Shown here in pieces: positions 35,960 to 44,663 of a stretch of DNA of 64,000 nt (position 1 is the first letter of the stretch; each line of letters begins with the position of its first letter). Where the stretch lies: positions 1-64,000 of the forward strand of contig JASGHK010000001.1 of NCBI GenBank assembly GCA_049841135.1, given 5' to 3'. The translations under genes and the position numbers were made by a program. This DNA comes from JACRCT01 sp049841135. GTDB lineage: Bacteria > Myxococcota > Myxococcia > Myxococcales > UBA5297. The notes beneath the pieces are model-generated. The model ran no database searches, had not been told where the DNA came from, and worked only from the letters and a program-made list of their open reading frames with translations.

Positions 35960-36475
35960 GTGGCCACCGAAACCGTCCTGGTCTCCGCATTCATCGCCGC
36001 GCCGCCGAGGAAGGTCTACTCAGCCTGGCTCTCCGCGAAGGAGCACGCGGCGTTCACCGGAGCCGAGGCCACCGGCGACGAGCGCGTCGGCGGCAAGTTC
36101 ACCGCCTGGGATGGCTACATCAGCGGTACGAACAAGGAGTTGCTCGAGGGCCGGCTCATCGTCCAGGCGTGGCGCACCACCGACTTCGACAAGCGCGACC
36201 CCGACTCCGTCCTCACCGTCCACTTCGATCCCGACAAGGGCGGCACGCACGTCACCATCCTCCACACCGAGATTCCGGAGGGGCAGGGCGTGGGCTACCA
36301 GCAGGGCTGGTTCGACTACTACTTCGATCCGCTCCGGAAGTACTTCGGCAAGGGCGGGGCGAAGGCGAAGAAGGTCGCCGCGAAGAAGAGCGCATCCAAT
36401 GTGAAGGCCAAGCCTGCGAAGAAGGTGAAGGCCCCGGCGGCCAAGAAGGCTGCAGTGAAGAAGGGCAAGAAGTAG
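35960..36475 (+). CDS. SRPBCC (AHSA1/ATPase-activator-like) protein with histone H1-like tail
   Basis: A 171-residue protein starting at GTG 35960 with GAGGAG upstream. The SRPBCC barrel spans ~5-125 (IAAPPRKVYSAWLSAKEHAAFTGAEATGDERVGGKFTAWDG, then GWFDYYFDPLRKYF), like the AHSA1/polyketide-cyclase-like group. From ~130 to the end it is almost only Lys/Ala/Pro, a DNA- or acid-binding tail resembling histone H1, frequent in some myxobacteria. The fold binds hydrophobic ligands or partners; the tail is an inferred nucleic-acid contact. Divergent from moxR. Confidence 0.85.
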   Translation: MATETVLVSAFIAAPPRKVYSAWLSAKEHAAFTGAEATGDERVGGKFTAWDGYISGTNKELLEGRLIVQAWRTTDFDKRDPDSVLTVHFDPDKGGTHVTILHTEIPEGQGVGYQQGWFDYYFDPLRKYFGKGGAKAKKVAAKKSASNVKAKPAKKVKAPAAKKAAVKKGKK

Positions 36476-36484
36476 GGACTGCCG

Positions 36485-37804
36485 GTGGTCCGGGCGCTCA
36501 AGATGCTCGCCGTTGCTTTGGTCGCGGTCTTGGTGCTCGCGGCTGGGGCGTATCTCGCGCTCCTCCTGCGCACGCGCGCACTCGAGGAGCGGCTGGTTCG
36601 CGACGCCAACGCGATCTTTGGAACCCCGAGGTCCCGGCCAACGCACGTCGACACTCCTGAGCCGGGAACTCTGGGCGAAGCCCTCTCGAAGCATCTCTCG
36701 GCCTTCCGACCGGTCTGGAGAGCGGTCGCCGATGACGCGGCGGCCATGGCTGCGCAAGACGCGGTCCTTTTCGGGAAGCTCGGACCTGCGGACCTTCCTC
36801 GGGCCTGCGTCGACGCGATCGAAGGCTTGAAGGAGGATCTCGATGGGGTGCTGCGCGGGGCTCGAGTGGCAAACGCAGACCTCGAGGTCGCCGGCGATCC
36901 GTATGACGCCTCGCCGGCGGGCAATTGGCTCGCCTATCAGATGGTCGCCTTCCTTGCGGGGGCGAGGGCGCGGCAGGCGCTGGCCGCAGGAAACGCGAGC
37001 GCCGCGCTCAGCGATTGCCTGGATGGCCTGGGGCTCGGTCGCGACGCAGCCGTGTCCGGTGGCCTCATCGGCCACATGATTGGTCTCAAGTGCATCGAGA
37101 AGCTGGCACCCACGTGTGTCGACGCCATGGCCAGCGCCAGCGAGGCCGACCGGACGGATTCGATCGACCGGCTCCGGAAGATTCGCGATGCCGTGCCAGG
37201 CTTCGAGAAAACGATGCGCGAGGAGGCAGTCGCCGTCCAGGTGACGGCGTTGGGCCCAATGCTCGGCGCGGAGTTCAGCAAGCGTCTTCTGGGGCGTGCG
37301 CGGTTGATGGCGAACGGATGGGGCGTCCCGTCGATGGACGAGAGAGGTCTGCTGCGAACCTGGTTCGAGCGCCTGGTCTGGAGGGACCGCCAGGAGATCT
37401 ACGATGAGCTGGTCACGGACTCGGCAATGCGCGGCGCCGCGCGCAACGCAGCTTTCGCGACGCTCGCCGAGAAGGTCTCGCAGCGGGGCTCGTGGATTCG
37501 GTCGGAGCTGCCTCAGCCGCTGGACTATCGGCACTACGCTCAGCGCGCCGAGATCGGCATCGCGCGGCTGGACCTCGTTGTCTTGGCGGGTGCCGCAGCA
37601 TCGTTCCGGGGGGCGCACGGCCGTTGGCCGCGAGATATCGGGGAGCTTGCCGCGAGTGGGTTGGTTACTGCCCTGGAGCGCGAGAGGAATGGCGAGGTGC
37701 GATTGGTGCCGAGCGCCGGTGATGCTCTCGAAATCGTGACCCCCATCGAGAAGCCGGCGGAGGACGCGCCATCTGAGGCGAGGGTGGTCGTTAGCGGGCC
37801 GTAG
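36485..37804 (+). CDS. Membrane-anchored hypothetical protein
   Basis: A 439-residue protein of unknown function starting at GTG 36485 (alternative ATG 36503), 9 bp after the SRPBCC stop. The N-terminal helix (~5-30) anchors it. The remainder is Ala-rich and helical, with conserved-looking Cys residues (~101, ~178, ~200) and the sequence SFRGAHGRWPRDIGELAASG near the end, typical of secreted proteins of this kind in the phylum. Base composition is slightly less GC-rich than its neighbours. Probably faces the periplasm. Confidence 0.55.
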   Translation: MVRALKMLAVALVAVLVLAAGAYLALLLRTRALEERLVRDANAIFGTPRSRPTHVDTPEPGTLGEALSKHLSAFRPVWRAVADDAAAMAAQDAVLFGKLGPADLPRACVDAIEGLKEDLDGVLRGARVANADLEVAGDPYDASPAGNWLAYQMVAFLAGARARQALAAGNASAALSDCLDGLGLGRDAAVSGGLIGHMIGLKCIEKLAPTCVDAMASASEADRTDSIDRLRKIRDAVPGFEKTMREEAVAVQVTALGPMLGAEFSKRLLGRARLMANGWGVPSMDERGLLRTWFERLVWRDRQEIYDELVTDSAMRGAARNAAFATLAEKVSQRGSWIRSELPQPLDYRHYAQRAEIGIARLDLVVLAGAAASFRGAHGRWPRDIGELAASGLVTALERERNGEVRLVPSAGDALEIVTPIEKPAEDAPSEARVVVSGP

Positions 37805-37981
37805 GCCCGGGAGTCCCCATCTCCAGCCGACCTCCGCCCACCGACCCATATAATGTGGTGACCCGCTGCGTCATGGCGTAACCCCTTGATCTCTCGTTAC
37901 TATTCGGTCGAAAAAACAGCCCAGATTTCGGGCGGTTAGAGGGACGAAGTTTCAGGGGACGACGGCAGGGAAATCAAGCAC

Positions 37982-38299
37982 TTAGAGTCGCTTCGCCTTC
38001 TTGCGCGAGTTGCGCGCCGAGTCGAAGGCGCCGACGGCCATGAAGAGCACGAACCCGCTCACCGACAGCACGAAGGAGTAGGGCGGGTCGACCCAGCCGT
38101 GGTGCTGGGCCATCACCGCGACTCCCATGAGCAGGAAGGCAAGCACGATCCCCACCCAGCCGATGCTCGAGATGGGACCCGCGCTGCCTCCACGCCCCCA
38201 GCCCCACGTCTTTCTCCACCTCGGCACGAGCGCGATGACGGCCGCCACGAGGGCCAAGCCGAAGCAGAAGAGCGTCGATGGAGGTATCTGCAGGCTCAC
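37982..38299 (-). CDS. Small membrane protein at the end of the DUF4129/DUF4350 operon
   Basis: A 105-residue protein of unknown function. GTG 38299 lies 2 bp after the preceding stop. Three hydrophobic helices (TLFCFGLALVAAVIALV, IGWVGIVLAFLLMGVAVMA, YSFVLSVSGFVLFMAVGAF) and a basic Lys/Arg end (RKKAKRL). Last gene of the operon. The gap 37805-37981 toward the plus-strand gene is relatively AT-rich and shows no gene. Confidence 0.72.
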   Translation of the reverse strand: MSLQIPPSTLFCFGLALVAAVIALVPRWRKTWGWGRGGSAGPISSIGWVGIVLAFLLMGVAVMAQHHGWVDPPYSFVLSVSGFVLFMAVGAFDSARNSRKKAKRL

Positions 38300-38301
38300 G
38301 G

Positions 38302-39516
38302 TCAGCACCCTATCTCGCGCTGGAACAGCGCGTACTCCCGCGAGAGCTTGGCGTACTGCTCGGGCGTGGTGTTTCCGGCCGCCGCCTCCAGCGCCCGGCG
38401 CGCCAACGCCAGGTAGCGCTCGGCGCGGACCTGCGTGCGCTGCTCGAGCCTCCGGGCCACTTCCTGCTCGTCGAGCCTGGCCGAGATGCCCATCCGGTCG
38501 AAGAGCGTCCGGCGAAGCGACTGGTGCAGCTCGGCGCAGAGCTCCGGCTCGACACGCGAAGCGCCGTAAAGCTGCGCGAGCTGGGTCACGTATTCGCCCT
38601 GGCTTCGACGCCGCGATGCCGTCAGCGGCCTGGGCTCGCCCAGCCGCCGTCCCAGGGCCAGCGCCAGCACCGCCGCGGCGAGCAAAAGCTGGAGGATGGT
38701 CGGCCCGACCGCAGCGACGAGGCTCCGGCCCGTCTGCTCCGGAGGCTTGTGGTGGTACTCGTCGAAGTACACGCGGCCACGGGAAGCCAGGTTCGCCCAG
38801 AACTGCAGGTTGTCGCCCAGGGCCAGCCGCCGGTTCTCGGCCAGGTCCGAGCCAGCGAGCAGCACGAACTCGCCCTTGCCCCAGGCGAGGGTGAGCACCG
38901 CCGGCGCCTCGCCAGCCCCGGCGATGGCTCGCGTGCGAGAGATCTCGGACTCGAGCCCGTCGTCGGCCGCCACGCGAAGCGTCTTCACGCCGGAGAGCAG
39001 CGGGTGGGGCAGCCACGGCTCGGCGTTGGTTCCCGTGGGGTCGTCCTTCTCCCTCGACTTGCTCAGGAGCGCCTTGAGGCCTTCGTCCAGGCCGTCGGTG
39101 TCGATGAGCGGCGCTGGCCGCACGCCGAAGATCCACTTGAGCGAGAGGAAGGTCTCCACGTACTGCGTGCGCAGACGCCGCGGCACGCCGTAGACGAAGG
39201 TGTTGCCGTCGCCCACCCAGTCGCCGATGGCGACCAGCTCCTCCTTGGAGATGGGCCGGTTGGTCGGCGCGATGGCCAGCACCACCTTGGCGTCGGCAGG
39301 CAGCTTGGTGATGGGGGCCGTGAGCACGCCCGGCGGAGTCCCGCGCTCGGTGAGGTAGGCGAACAGGCCCTTGGCGCCACGGGCGTCGGAATTCTCGATG
39401 CTGGGCAGCGGCGACTCGGCCTTGTGCGTCTCGTTCGAGCGCAGCGCCAGGGCGGCGCCCGCCACGAAGCAGAGCACCACGGCGTACCAGACGATGAGGC
39501 CGGCGCGCCTTCTCAC
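38302..39516 (-). CDS. DUF4350 family protein
   Basis: A 404-residue protein starting at GTG 39516 (GTGA overlap with the preceding gene). One N-terminal helix (~7-27), a long extracytoplasmic domain with a Rossmann-like start (ADAKVVLAIAPTNRPISKEELVAIGDWV, the DUF4350 glutamine-amidotransferase-like region), a second helix (~280-300, LQLLLAAAVLALAL) and a cytoplasmic C-terminal part. Together with DUF4129, MoxR and DUF58 proteins it belongs to a widespread but poorly understood complex. Confidence 0.85.
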   Translation of the reverse strand: MRRRAGLIVWYAVVLCFVAGAALALRSNETHKAESPLPSIENSDARGAKGLFAYLTERGTPPGVLTAPITKLPADAKVVLAIAPTNRPISKEELVAIGDWVGDGNTFVYGVPRRLRTQYVETFLSLKWIFGVRPAPLIDTDGLDEGLKALLSKSREKDDPTGTNAEPWLPHPLLSGVKTLRVAADDGLESEISRTRAIAGAGEAPAVLTLAWGKGEFVLLAGSDLAENRRLALGDNLQFWANLASRGRVYFDEYHHKPPEQTGRSLVAAVGPTILQLLLAAAVLALALGRRLGEPRPLTASRRRSQGEYVTQLAQLYGASRVEPELCAELHQSLRRTLFDRMGISARLDEQEVARRLEQRTQVRAERYLALARRALEAAAGNTTPEQYAKLSREYALFQREIGC

Positions 39517-40514
39517 GCGGCCTCCTTCGGCCGGAACCTCGCGGCCTCGTCGCGCGCGGACCTCGCCTCGCCCACGAAGCGCCTCGCCTCGTCGAGCGGG
39601 ACCGCGGAGAGCGAGTACCAGGCGCGATCGTAGAAGCTCATCAGCGCGTGGACCGAGCCGGCCAGCGCCGGAGAGCCGCCGCGCGCCTCGACGTGCTCGG
39701 CAACCTCGCGGTTGGTGGCAGACCTTCCGGGCGTGGCCAGGCGGACGCGCTCCAACGTGGCCAGCAGCGAGAGCAGGCCGTTGCGGATGGCTTCGCGGCC
39801 GTCCCCGCGATCGAGCGCGCCGCCGGCGTCCTTCTCGTAGCGAGCGGGATCGTCGAGGACGACCGCGCCCAAACCCATCGCCGCCGCCGTCGTGCGCCGC
39901 TTCAGGCGGATCTTCGAGAGGCGCCAGGCGAGGTAGGCCACCGCGAGGCAGGTCACCACCAGGAACACGGCTCGGGTGGAGATGGCCGCCTTCTGCACCA
40001 GCTCGCTCTCGGCGAAGACGTCGCGCATCCAGGTCCAGATGCGCTGGAAGAGCCGCGCCAGGAACTGCTCGTCGCGGGAGCGCAGCTCGTACTCGGGCCG
40101 CGACAGGATGGCCACCGCCAGCGCGCGGTCCGTCGAGGCGGGCGCGGGGACCTCCTTGCCCAGGAGCTTGCAGGTCGACCGCAGCCGCTCGGCGGTGAAG
40201 TGCATGCGCTCGGCGAGGTCGCGCCGATTCGCGTCCTTCTCTTGCTCCTTGAGGAAGCGCCCCAGGAAGGGCAGGCGCAGGCCGTGCTCGGCCTCCAGCA
40301 TCCGGGCGAGTCCGAGCGCGGCGGTGGCCTGCTTGCGCGCGTCTTCGAGCTCGAGGGCGACCCGCGAGTCGTCGAGCAGGCGCCCCACCTCCTTGACCCG
40401 CTCCGCTCCCGCCAGGCACTGCTCGACCTCGGGGCTGGCGGCTGGCTCGATGGGCGTCGTTGGGGCGGCGGCCGCGAGCGTCAGCGCCGCGAGCACCGCG
40501 CCGGCTGCGGTCAC
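39513..40514 (-). CDS. DUF4129 family protein
   Basis: A 333-residue protein. GTG 40514 overlaps the previous stop. Signal-like N terminus, a periplasmic helical region, one transmembrane helix (~185-205, AVFLVVTCLAVAYLAW), then the DUF4129 domain with AIRNGLLSLLATLERVRLATPGRSATNREVAEHV and YDRAWYSL near the end. Its tail overlaps the DUF4350 start (GTGA). Together with MoxR and DUF58 genes at 33.5-35.9 kb it is the expected set, although physically split here. Confidence 0.88.
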   Translation of the reverse strand: MTAAGAVLAALTLAAAAPTTPIEPAASPEVEQCLAGAERVKEVGRLLDDSRVALELEDARKQATAALGLARMLEAEHGLRLPFLGRFLKEQEKDANRRDLAERMHFTAERLRSTCKLLGKEVPAPASTDRALAVAILSRPEYELRSRDEQFLARLFQRIWTWMRDVFAESELVQKAAISTRAVFLVVTCLAVAYLAWRLSKIRLKRRTTAAAMGLGAVVLDDPARYEKDAGGALDRGDGREAIRNGLLSLLATLERVRLATPGRSATNREVAEHVEARGGSPALAGSVHALMSFYDRAWYSLSAVPLDEARRFVGEARSARDEAARFRPKEAA

Positions 40515-41536
40515 GAGCCGTTCCCCATGCGCGAGGCGAGCAGCTCCAGGTCGAAGCCTTCCTTGCGGATGCGCAGATCGAAGTAGAAGACGATGACCGC
40601 CAGCAGCCCGAACGGCGCCACCGCGGACTGGGCGAGGACTCCCAGGACGTCGACCGGGACGCTCGCCCAGAGCGGGACCAGCGCGGGATCGAACCGCTCC
40701 GGGTCGAAGGGGGAGACGCCGTAAGCGCTGTTGACCAGCGCGTTGGGGATGGAGGTGACGACCAGCACCGAGAGCGAGATGCAGAAGTTCACGGCGTAGA
40801 GGATGGACAGGCGGATCTTGCAGTTGTCCACGAAGGTGGGGCCGATGCGTCCCGACATGAGCTGCGCGCTGCGGCGCATGGCGCCGACGAACGAGCGCTT
40901 CTCGATGACCACCACCTCGGAGACGAGCGCGTAGCGCAGCAGCAGGTAGAGCATCACGACCACCTGCAGCACCAGCACCACCGCCGAGCCGCCGAAGATG
41001 ATCGTCAGGCGCGTCCCGCTCGGAGGCACCAGGAACGAGGCGGCGGCGATGCCCAGCCCCGGGAGCGTCGCGAGGCCGAGGTTGAAGACGCACCAGAGGA
41101 GCAGCACGAGGAAGGTGCCGACCAGGTGCGGTGCCCGCTTGAGGCCTTCCCACAGCGCAGTGCCGGCTTCGATCTTCTCGCCCAGGTAGGCGCGGGCGGC
41201 GCCGGTGGTGAGCGAGGCCACGGCCAGCTGGTAGAGGGTCATGGCGAGGAAGAGGAATCCGACGAGCTTTCCCAGCAGCCACAGGAGCGCGGAGATCTCC
41301 GGCACCTGGCCGCCCGCGGACTGGCGCAGGAAGGCCGCGGACTGGTTCATCACCGACTTGAAGAGCGCGTACATCGGCGCCTGGAACGTGAGCATCACGA
41401 TGAACAGGCGCGCGAAGTGAGTGCGGAAGAGCTGCAGGGCGCGGTCGAGGAGCTCGCCGGCGCTCATCGGTCGAAGCGCGGGGAGGGGAGCGCCCGGAGC
41501 GGGTTGGACGAGGTCGGTGGCTAGCGGCGTCTCCAC
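40511..41536 (-). CDS. Multi-pass membrane protein (glycerophosphodiester-phosphodiesterase membrane-domain-like)
   Basis: A 341-residue protein with about seven hydrophobic helices. The opening after a short Pro-rich leader, PMSAGELLDRALQLFRTHFARLF, is the N-terminal pattern of the GDPDase-membrane-like family that travels with DUF4129/MoxR operons. A late LRYALVSEVVVIEKRSFVGAMRRS-type motif (~220-245) is also common there. The predicted start is GTG 41536, a weak choice. No catalytic domain attached. Ends overlapping the DUF4129 start. Confidence 0.8.
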   Translation of the reverse strand: METPLATDLVQPAPGAPLPALRPMSAGELLDRALQLFRTHFARLFIVMLTFQAPMYALFKSVMNQSAAFLRQSAGGQVPEISALLWLLGKLVGFLFLAMTLYQLAVASLTTGAARAYLGEKIEAGTALWEGLKRAPHLVGTFLVLLLWCVFNLGLATLPGLGIAAASFLVPPSGTRLTIIFGGSAVVLVLQVVVMLYLLLRYALVSEVVVIEKRSFVGAMRRSAQLMSGRIGPTFVDNCKIRLSILYAVNFCISLSVLVVTSIPNALVNSAYGVSPFDPERFDPALVPLWASVPVDVLGVLAQSAVAPFGLLAVIVFYFDLRIRKEGFDLELLASRMGNGS

Positions 41537-41547
41537 GGTCGAAGTCC

Positions 41548-42171
41548 TCAGGCCGCGTCGAAGGCTCGGAGCAGGTTCGCCGCCGCGGCAGCCGGATCTT
41601 GCGCCGAGAAGACGGCGCGGATGCAAGCGATCGCGCCGAAGCCGGCAGCGCGCAGCCCCGCGGCGTTGGTGTGGTCGACGCCTCCCAGCGCGACCAGCGG
41701 CAGACCGACCTTGCGCGCCTCGGCGAGGCGGGCGGTCCCCACCGGAGCGCCGTAGCGAGCCTTGGAGGGAGTGGCGAAGACCGGGCCCCAGGCCGCGAAG
41801 TCAGCGCCGTTCGCGCGCGAAGCGAGCTCTTCCGGCGTGTGGCTGGAGATGCCGAGAAGGGCGCCCGGCCAGACGCGGCGGACGACCGCAGCGCTCAGCG
41901 AGCCGCCGCCGAGGTGGACGCCGTCGGCGCCGAGCGCGAGCGCGACGTCCAGGCGGTCGTTGACCAGCAGCCTCACGTTGCGGGCACGACAGACGTCGAG
42001 GACGGCGCGGCCCAGCCCGAACAGCTCCCGGGCGCTCAGATCCTTCTCGCGCAGCTGCACCGCCACCCGCGAGGGATCGACCTGCGAGAGCGCGGCGGCG
42101 AGGACCTCCGGTAGAGGTCGGTCGCACGCCGCGCGGTCGGTCACCAGGTAGAGCGCCGGAGCGCTCCTCAA
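41548..42171 (-). CDS. thiE: Thiamine-phosphate synthase
   Basis: A 207-residue TIM-barrel enzyme joining HMP-PP and thiazole phosphate. Seen: LYLVTDRA, VAVQLREKDLSARELF (pyrophosphate-binding Arg/Lys), LLVNDRLDVALALGADGVHLGGG, GISSHTPEE, WGPVFATPSKARYG and LVALGGVDHTNA, all in canonical order. The start is TTG 42171 overlapping the thiG stop. Cytoplasmic. Cotranscribed with thiG and thiS. Confidence 0.93.
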   Translation of the reverse strand: MRSAPALYLVTDRAACDRPLPEVLAAALSQVDPSRVAVQLREKDLSARELFGLGRAVLDVCRARNVRLLVNDRLDVALALGADGVHLGGGSLSAAVVRRVWPGALLGISSHTPEELASRANGADFAAWGPVFATPSKARYGAPVGTARLAEARKVGLPLVALGGVDHTNAAGLRAAGFGAIACIRAVFSAQDPAAAAANLLRAFDAA

Positions 42172-42941
42172 GAGATGAGGCCCTCGATCGGGCTGGAGGC
42201 GCTGGCGTAGAGCTTCTTCGGGATGCGGCCGGCCAGGTAGGCCTCGCGCCCGGCCTCGATGGCGAGCTTCATCGCGGTGGCCATGCGGATGGGCTCCCTG
42301 GCGCCGGCGATGGCGGTGTTCATCAGCACGCCGTGGCAGCCCAGCTCCATCGCCAGGGCGGCGTCGCTGGCGGTGCCCACGCCGGCGTCGACGATGACCG
42401 GCACCTTCACCGTCTCGAGGATGAGGCGGATGTTGTACGGGTTGCGGATGCCGAGCCCCGAGCCGATGGGGGCGGCCAGCGGCATCACCGCGGCGCAGCC
42501 GAGGTCCTCGAGCTTCTTGCAGGTGATGGGGTCGTCGGTGATGTAGGGCAGGACCGTGAAGCCGTCCTTGACCAGGACCTTGGCGGCCTTGAGGGTCTCC
42601 TCGACGTCCGGGAAGAGCGTCTTCTGGTCGCCCAGGACCTCGAGCTTGACCAGGCTTCCCATCGAGAGCTCGCGCGCCAGGTGGCAGGTGCGCACGGCGT
42701 CGTCGGCGGTGTAGCAGCCGGCGGTGTTGGGGAGCAGGGTGCGCTTCTTGGTGTCGATCCAGCTGAACATCGACGCCTCGCCCTTGGCGTTGAGGTCGAC
42801 GCGGCGCAGGGCGACCGTGACCACCTCGGCGCCGGAGGCCTCGTGCGCGGCCTTCATCGTGGCGAAGTCCTTGTACTTGCCGGTGCCGATGAAGAGGCGG
42901 GAGGTGAAGGTGTGGGGGCCGATCTTCAGTTCGTCGCTCAT
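42168..42941 (-). CDS. thiG: Thiazole synthase
   Basis: A 257-residue TIM-barrel enzyme that builds thiazole phosphate with ThiS-thiocarboxylate, deoxyxylulose phosphate and dehydroglycine. Conserved parts: RLFIGTGKY, SGAEVVTVALRRVDL, LLPNTAGC, KLEVLGD with the Schiff-base lysine region, MPLAAPIGSGLGI, and VIVDAGVGTASDAALAMELGCHGVLMNTAIA. Full length. Sits between thiS and thiE; no thiH or thiO gene is next to it. Confidence 0.96.
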   Translation of the reverse strand: MSDELKIGPHTFTSRLFIGTGKYKDFATMKAAHEASGAEVVTVALRRVDLNAKGEASMFSWIDTKKRTLLPNTAGCYTADDAVRTCHLARELSMGSLVKLEVLGDQKTLFPDVEETLKAAKVLVKDGFTVLPYITDDPITCKKLEDLGCAAVMPLAAPIGSGLGIRNPYNIRLILETVKVPVIVDAGVGTASDAALAMELGCHGVLMNTAIAGAREPIRMATAMKLAIEAGREAYLAGRIPKKLYASASSPIEGLIS

Positions 42942-42995
42942 GGTGTCCTCGGGTAGGCCTACCGCCTACGGCCTACAGCCTAAAGCCTGCATTTC

Positions 42996-43196
42996 TCATC
43001 CGCCGCCCACGAAGGTGACGACTTCGACGGCGTCGCCCTCGGCGAGCCGGTGCTCGGCGTGCCGGGCACGGGGCACGATGGCCCGGTTGACCTCGACCGC
43101 CACGCGGGGCGCGGTCACTCCCAGGTGCACGAGCAGCTCCGCCACCGTCGCCGCCTGCGGAACCTCGCGCGTCTCGCCGTTCACCGTGAGCTTCAT
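42996..43196 (-). CDS. thiS: Sulfur carrier protein ThiS
   Basis: A 66-residue ubiquitin-fold protein ending in ...VEVVTFVGGG, the Gly-Gly C terminus that is adenylated and thiocarboxylated. Starts MKLTVNGETREV at ATG 43196. Gap to thiG 54 bp. No TPP riboswitch element (CUGAGA with the usual partner) was found in the 245 bp upstream, so control by another route is implied. Confidence 0.92.
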   Translation of the reverse strand: MKLTVNGETREVPQAATVAELLVHLGVTAPRVAVEVNRAIVPRARHAEHRLAEGDAVEVVTFVGGG

Positions 43197-43285
43197 GGCG
43201 GCCCCTAGATAGGTCGGCAGGCGAGGCGAGTCAACGGCCACGCGGTGGACCTCGCGGAGCTCCGGCGTTTGGGCGTGTAGAGAGG

Positions 43286-43351
43286 GCCGGCCAGATGGCT
43301 GGCGACCTGCGACCACCGTGAGCTCGGTGCTGGGCCAGCCAGATGGCTGGC
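43286..43351. repeat. Two copies of an 18-bp palindrome-bearing element
   Basis: Copy 2 at 43334-43351 is a perfect palindrome (arms GCCAGCCA/TGGCTGGC with a 2-bp centre). Copy 1 at 43286-43303 has the same right arm but a degraded left arm. The copies are direct repeats 48 bp apart, followed by similar sequence (GACCTGCGA / GATCCGCGA). They lie between the divergent thiS and CRP/FNR genes, so an operator is possible. The rest of 43197-43441 shows nothing else. Confidence 0.5.
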
Positions 43352-43441
43352 GATCCGCGAGCCCCTTTGCCGGGCTTGACCGGCGAGCGAGCGGCCCCCT
43401 AGCATCCACGGCTCGACATTCCGGCCTCTCGGGGAGGTGGC

Positions 43442-44139
43442 ATGCGCCACAAAGAGTTGCTCAAGAAGGTCAGTATCTTCAGCGACCTCGACGACTCGGC
43501 TCTGGCGAGCCTGGAGCGCATTGCTGCCGAGCGCCAGTTCGGGCGCGAGAGCGTCATCGTCTCCCAGGAGGACCGGGGCGACGCGCTCTATGTCGTGGTC
43601 GACGGCAAGGTGAAGGTGGTCCTCTACGGCAAGAGCGGCCGCGAGGTCATCCTCTCGGTCTTCAAGCCCGGCGACTTCTTCGGCGAGATGAGCCTGCTCG
43701 ACAACCAGCCGCGCAGCGCCAACGTCATCGCGCTGGAGCCGGCGACGATGCTGGTGATCGAGCGCAAGGCCTTCACCGACCACGTGGAGAAGCATCCCAA
43801 GGTGGCCCTGGGCATCCTCCGCGAGCCTCTCCCGCCGCCTGCGCCGCGCCGACGGCATCATCGGCAACCTGGCGCTGCTCGACGTCTACGGCCGAGTGGC
43901 GCGCTACCTGCGCGAGCTGGCCAAGGCCGAGGGCGAGGCCAGCCAGGGCGAGGTGGTCATCCGCGCGCGCCCGACGCAGCAGGAGATCGCCTCGATGATC
44001 GGCACCTCCCGCGAGACCGTGTCGCGCGCCCTGTCCGAGTTCCAGCGCCGCGGCTTCATCGAGCTTCTCCGGCAAGCGGATCATCCTGCGCGCGAGCTTC
44101 GCGCTCTCCGACGACTACGCGCTCGACGCGGGGCCGTAG
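43442..44139 (+). CDS. CRP/FNR-family transcription regulator, two frameshifts
   Basis: About 231 residues after repair. Cyclic-nucleotide-like barrel (FGRESVIVSQEDRGDALYVVVDGKVKVV, then GEMSLLDNQPRSANVIA, the phosphate-cassette position), dimer helix and winged helix (PTQQEIASMIGTSRETVSRALSEFQRRGFIEL). No Cys cluster, so not FNR-type oxygen sensing. Both breaks are +1 in GAG[C/T]TC contexts: 43823-43829 (GAGCCTC) and 44061-44067 (GAGCTTC). Each becomes GAGCTC when one base is removed, giving RELSRRLRR and GFIELSGKRIIL. The real 3' end is TAG 44137-44139. With the two cyclases of the window it is a natural cNMP effector candidate. Confidence 0.88.
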
Positions 44140-44142
44140 CCG

Positions 44143-44499
44143 ATGGCGCTCAGAGGGCCGCGGGTCAAGGTGTCGGACGCCAGCTTCCTCATCGAGCGGC
44201 CGGCCGAGGCTCGGGCGCTGCTCAAGCTGGGCCTGGACTCGCCCCGCGAGCTGGAGAAGGCGCTGGCCGACTCCGGGTGGAGCATCCACCGCGCCCCCGA
44301 CGGGGCCATCGACGACATCGACTTCTCCGGCCCGACGCTCTCCACCGAGTTCAACGCCGTCCTGAGGCAGCTCGGGCCCTTCGTCTCCAGCGGCTCGTTC
44401 GTCGTCCTGGAGAACGACGAAGGGCTGCAGTGCCGGTGGGACTTCGACGGCCGGGAGTGCCAGTTCGTGGACCTGGGTCTGGGCGACGAGGCCGAGTAG
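44143..44499 (+). CDS. Hypothetical protein after the CRP gene
   Basis: A 118-residue protein with no recognised family. ATG 44143 follows the regulator stop by 3 bp, so coupling is likely. A mixed alpha/beta sequence with no signal peptide (FLIERPAEARALLKLGLDSPRELEKALADSGW, then STEFNAVLRQLGPF), Cys-poor, ending acidic. Cytoplasmic. Confidence 0.65.
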   Translation: MALRGPRVKVSDASFLIERPAEARALLKLGLDSPRELEKALADSGWSIHRAPDGAIDDIDFSGPTLSTEFNAVLRQLGPFVSSGSFVVLENDEGLQCRWDFDGRECQFVDLGLGDEAE

Positions 44500-44663
44500 T
44501 CCAGGCCACATCCCCCGTCTGAGGTTTCACAGCCAGCTTCTGATTGCTCTGTGGGATTGCGAAGAGTTATACACACGTGCCGCTAGCTGACAGTCCGGCC
44601 CCTGGGGCGGGCGTGGCATCGAAGGAAAACGAGCTTCGAACCAACGGTTGGAGGGAAACAAAA

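Noticed and set aside
37849..37854. TATAAT hexamer as promoter
   Set aside because: No -35 hexamer at a suitable distance and no gene start follows on that strand.
43197..43441. TPP riboswitch upstream of thiS
   Set aside because: The conserved CUGAGA and partner helix sequences of the THI element are not present.
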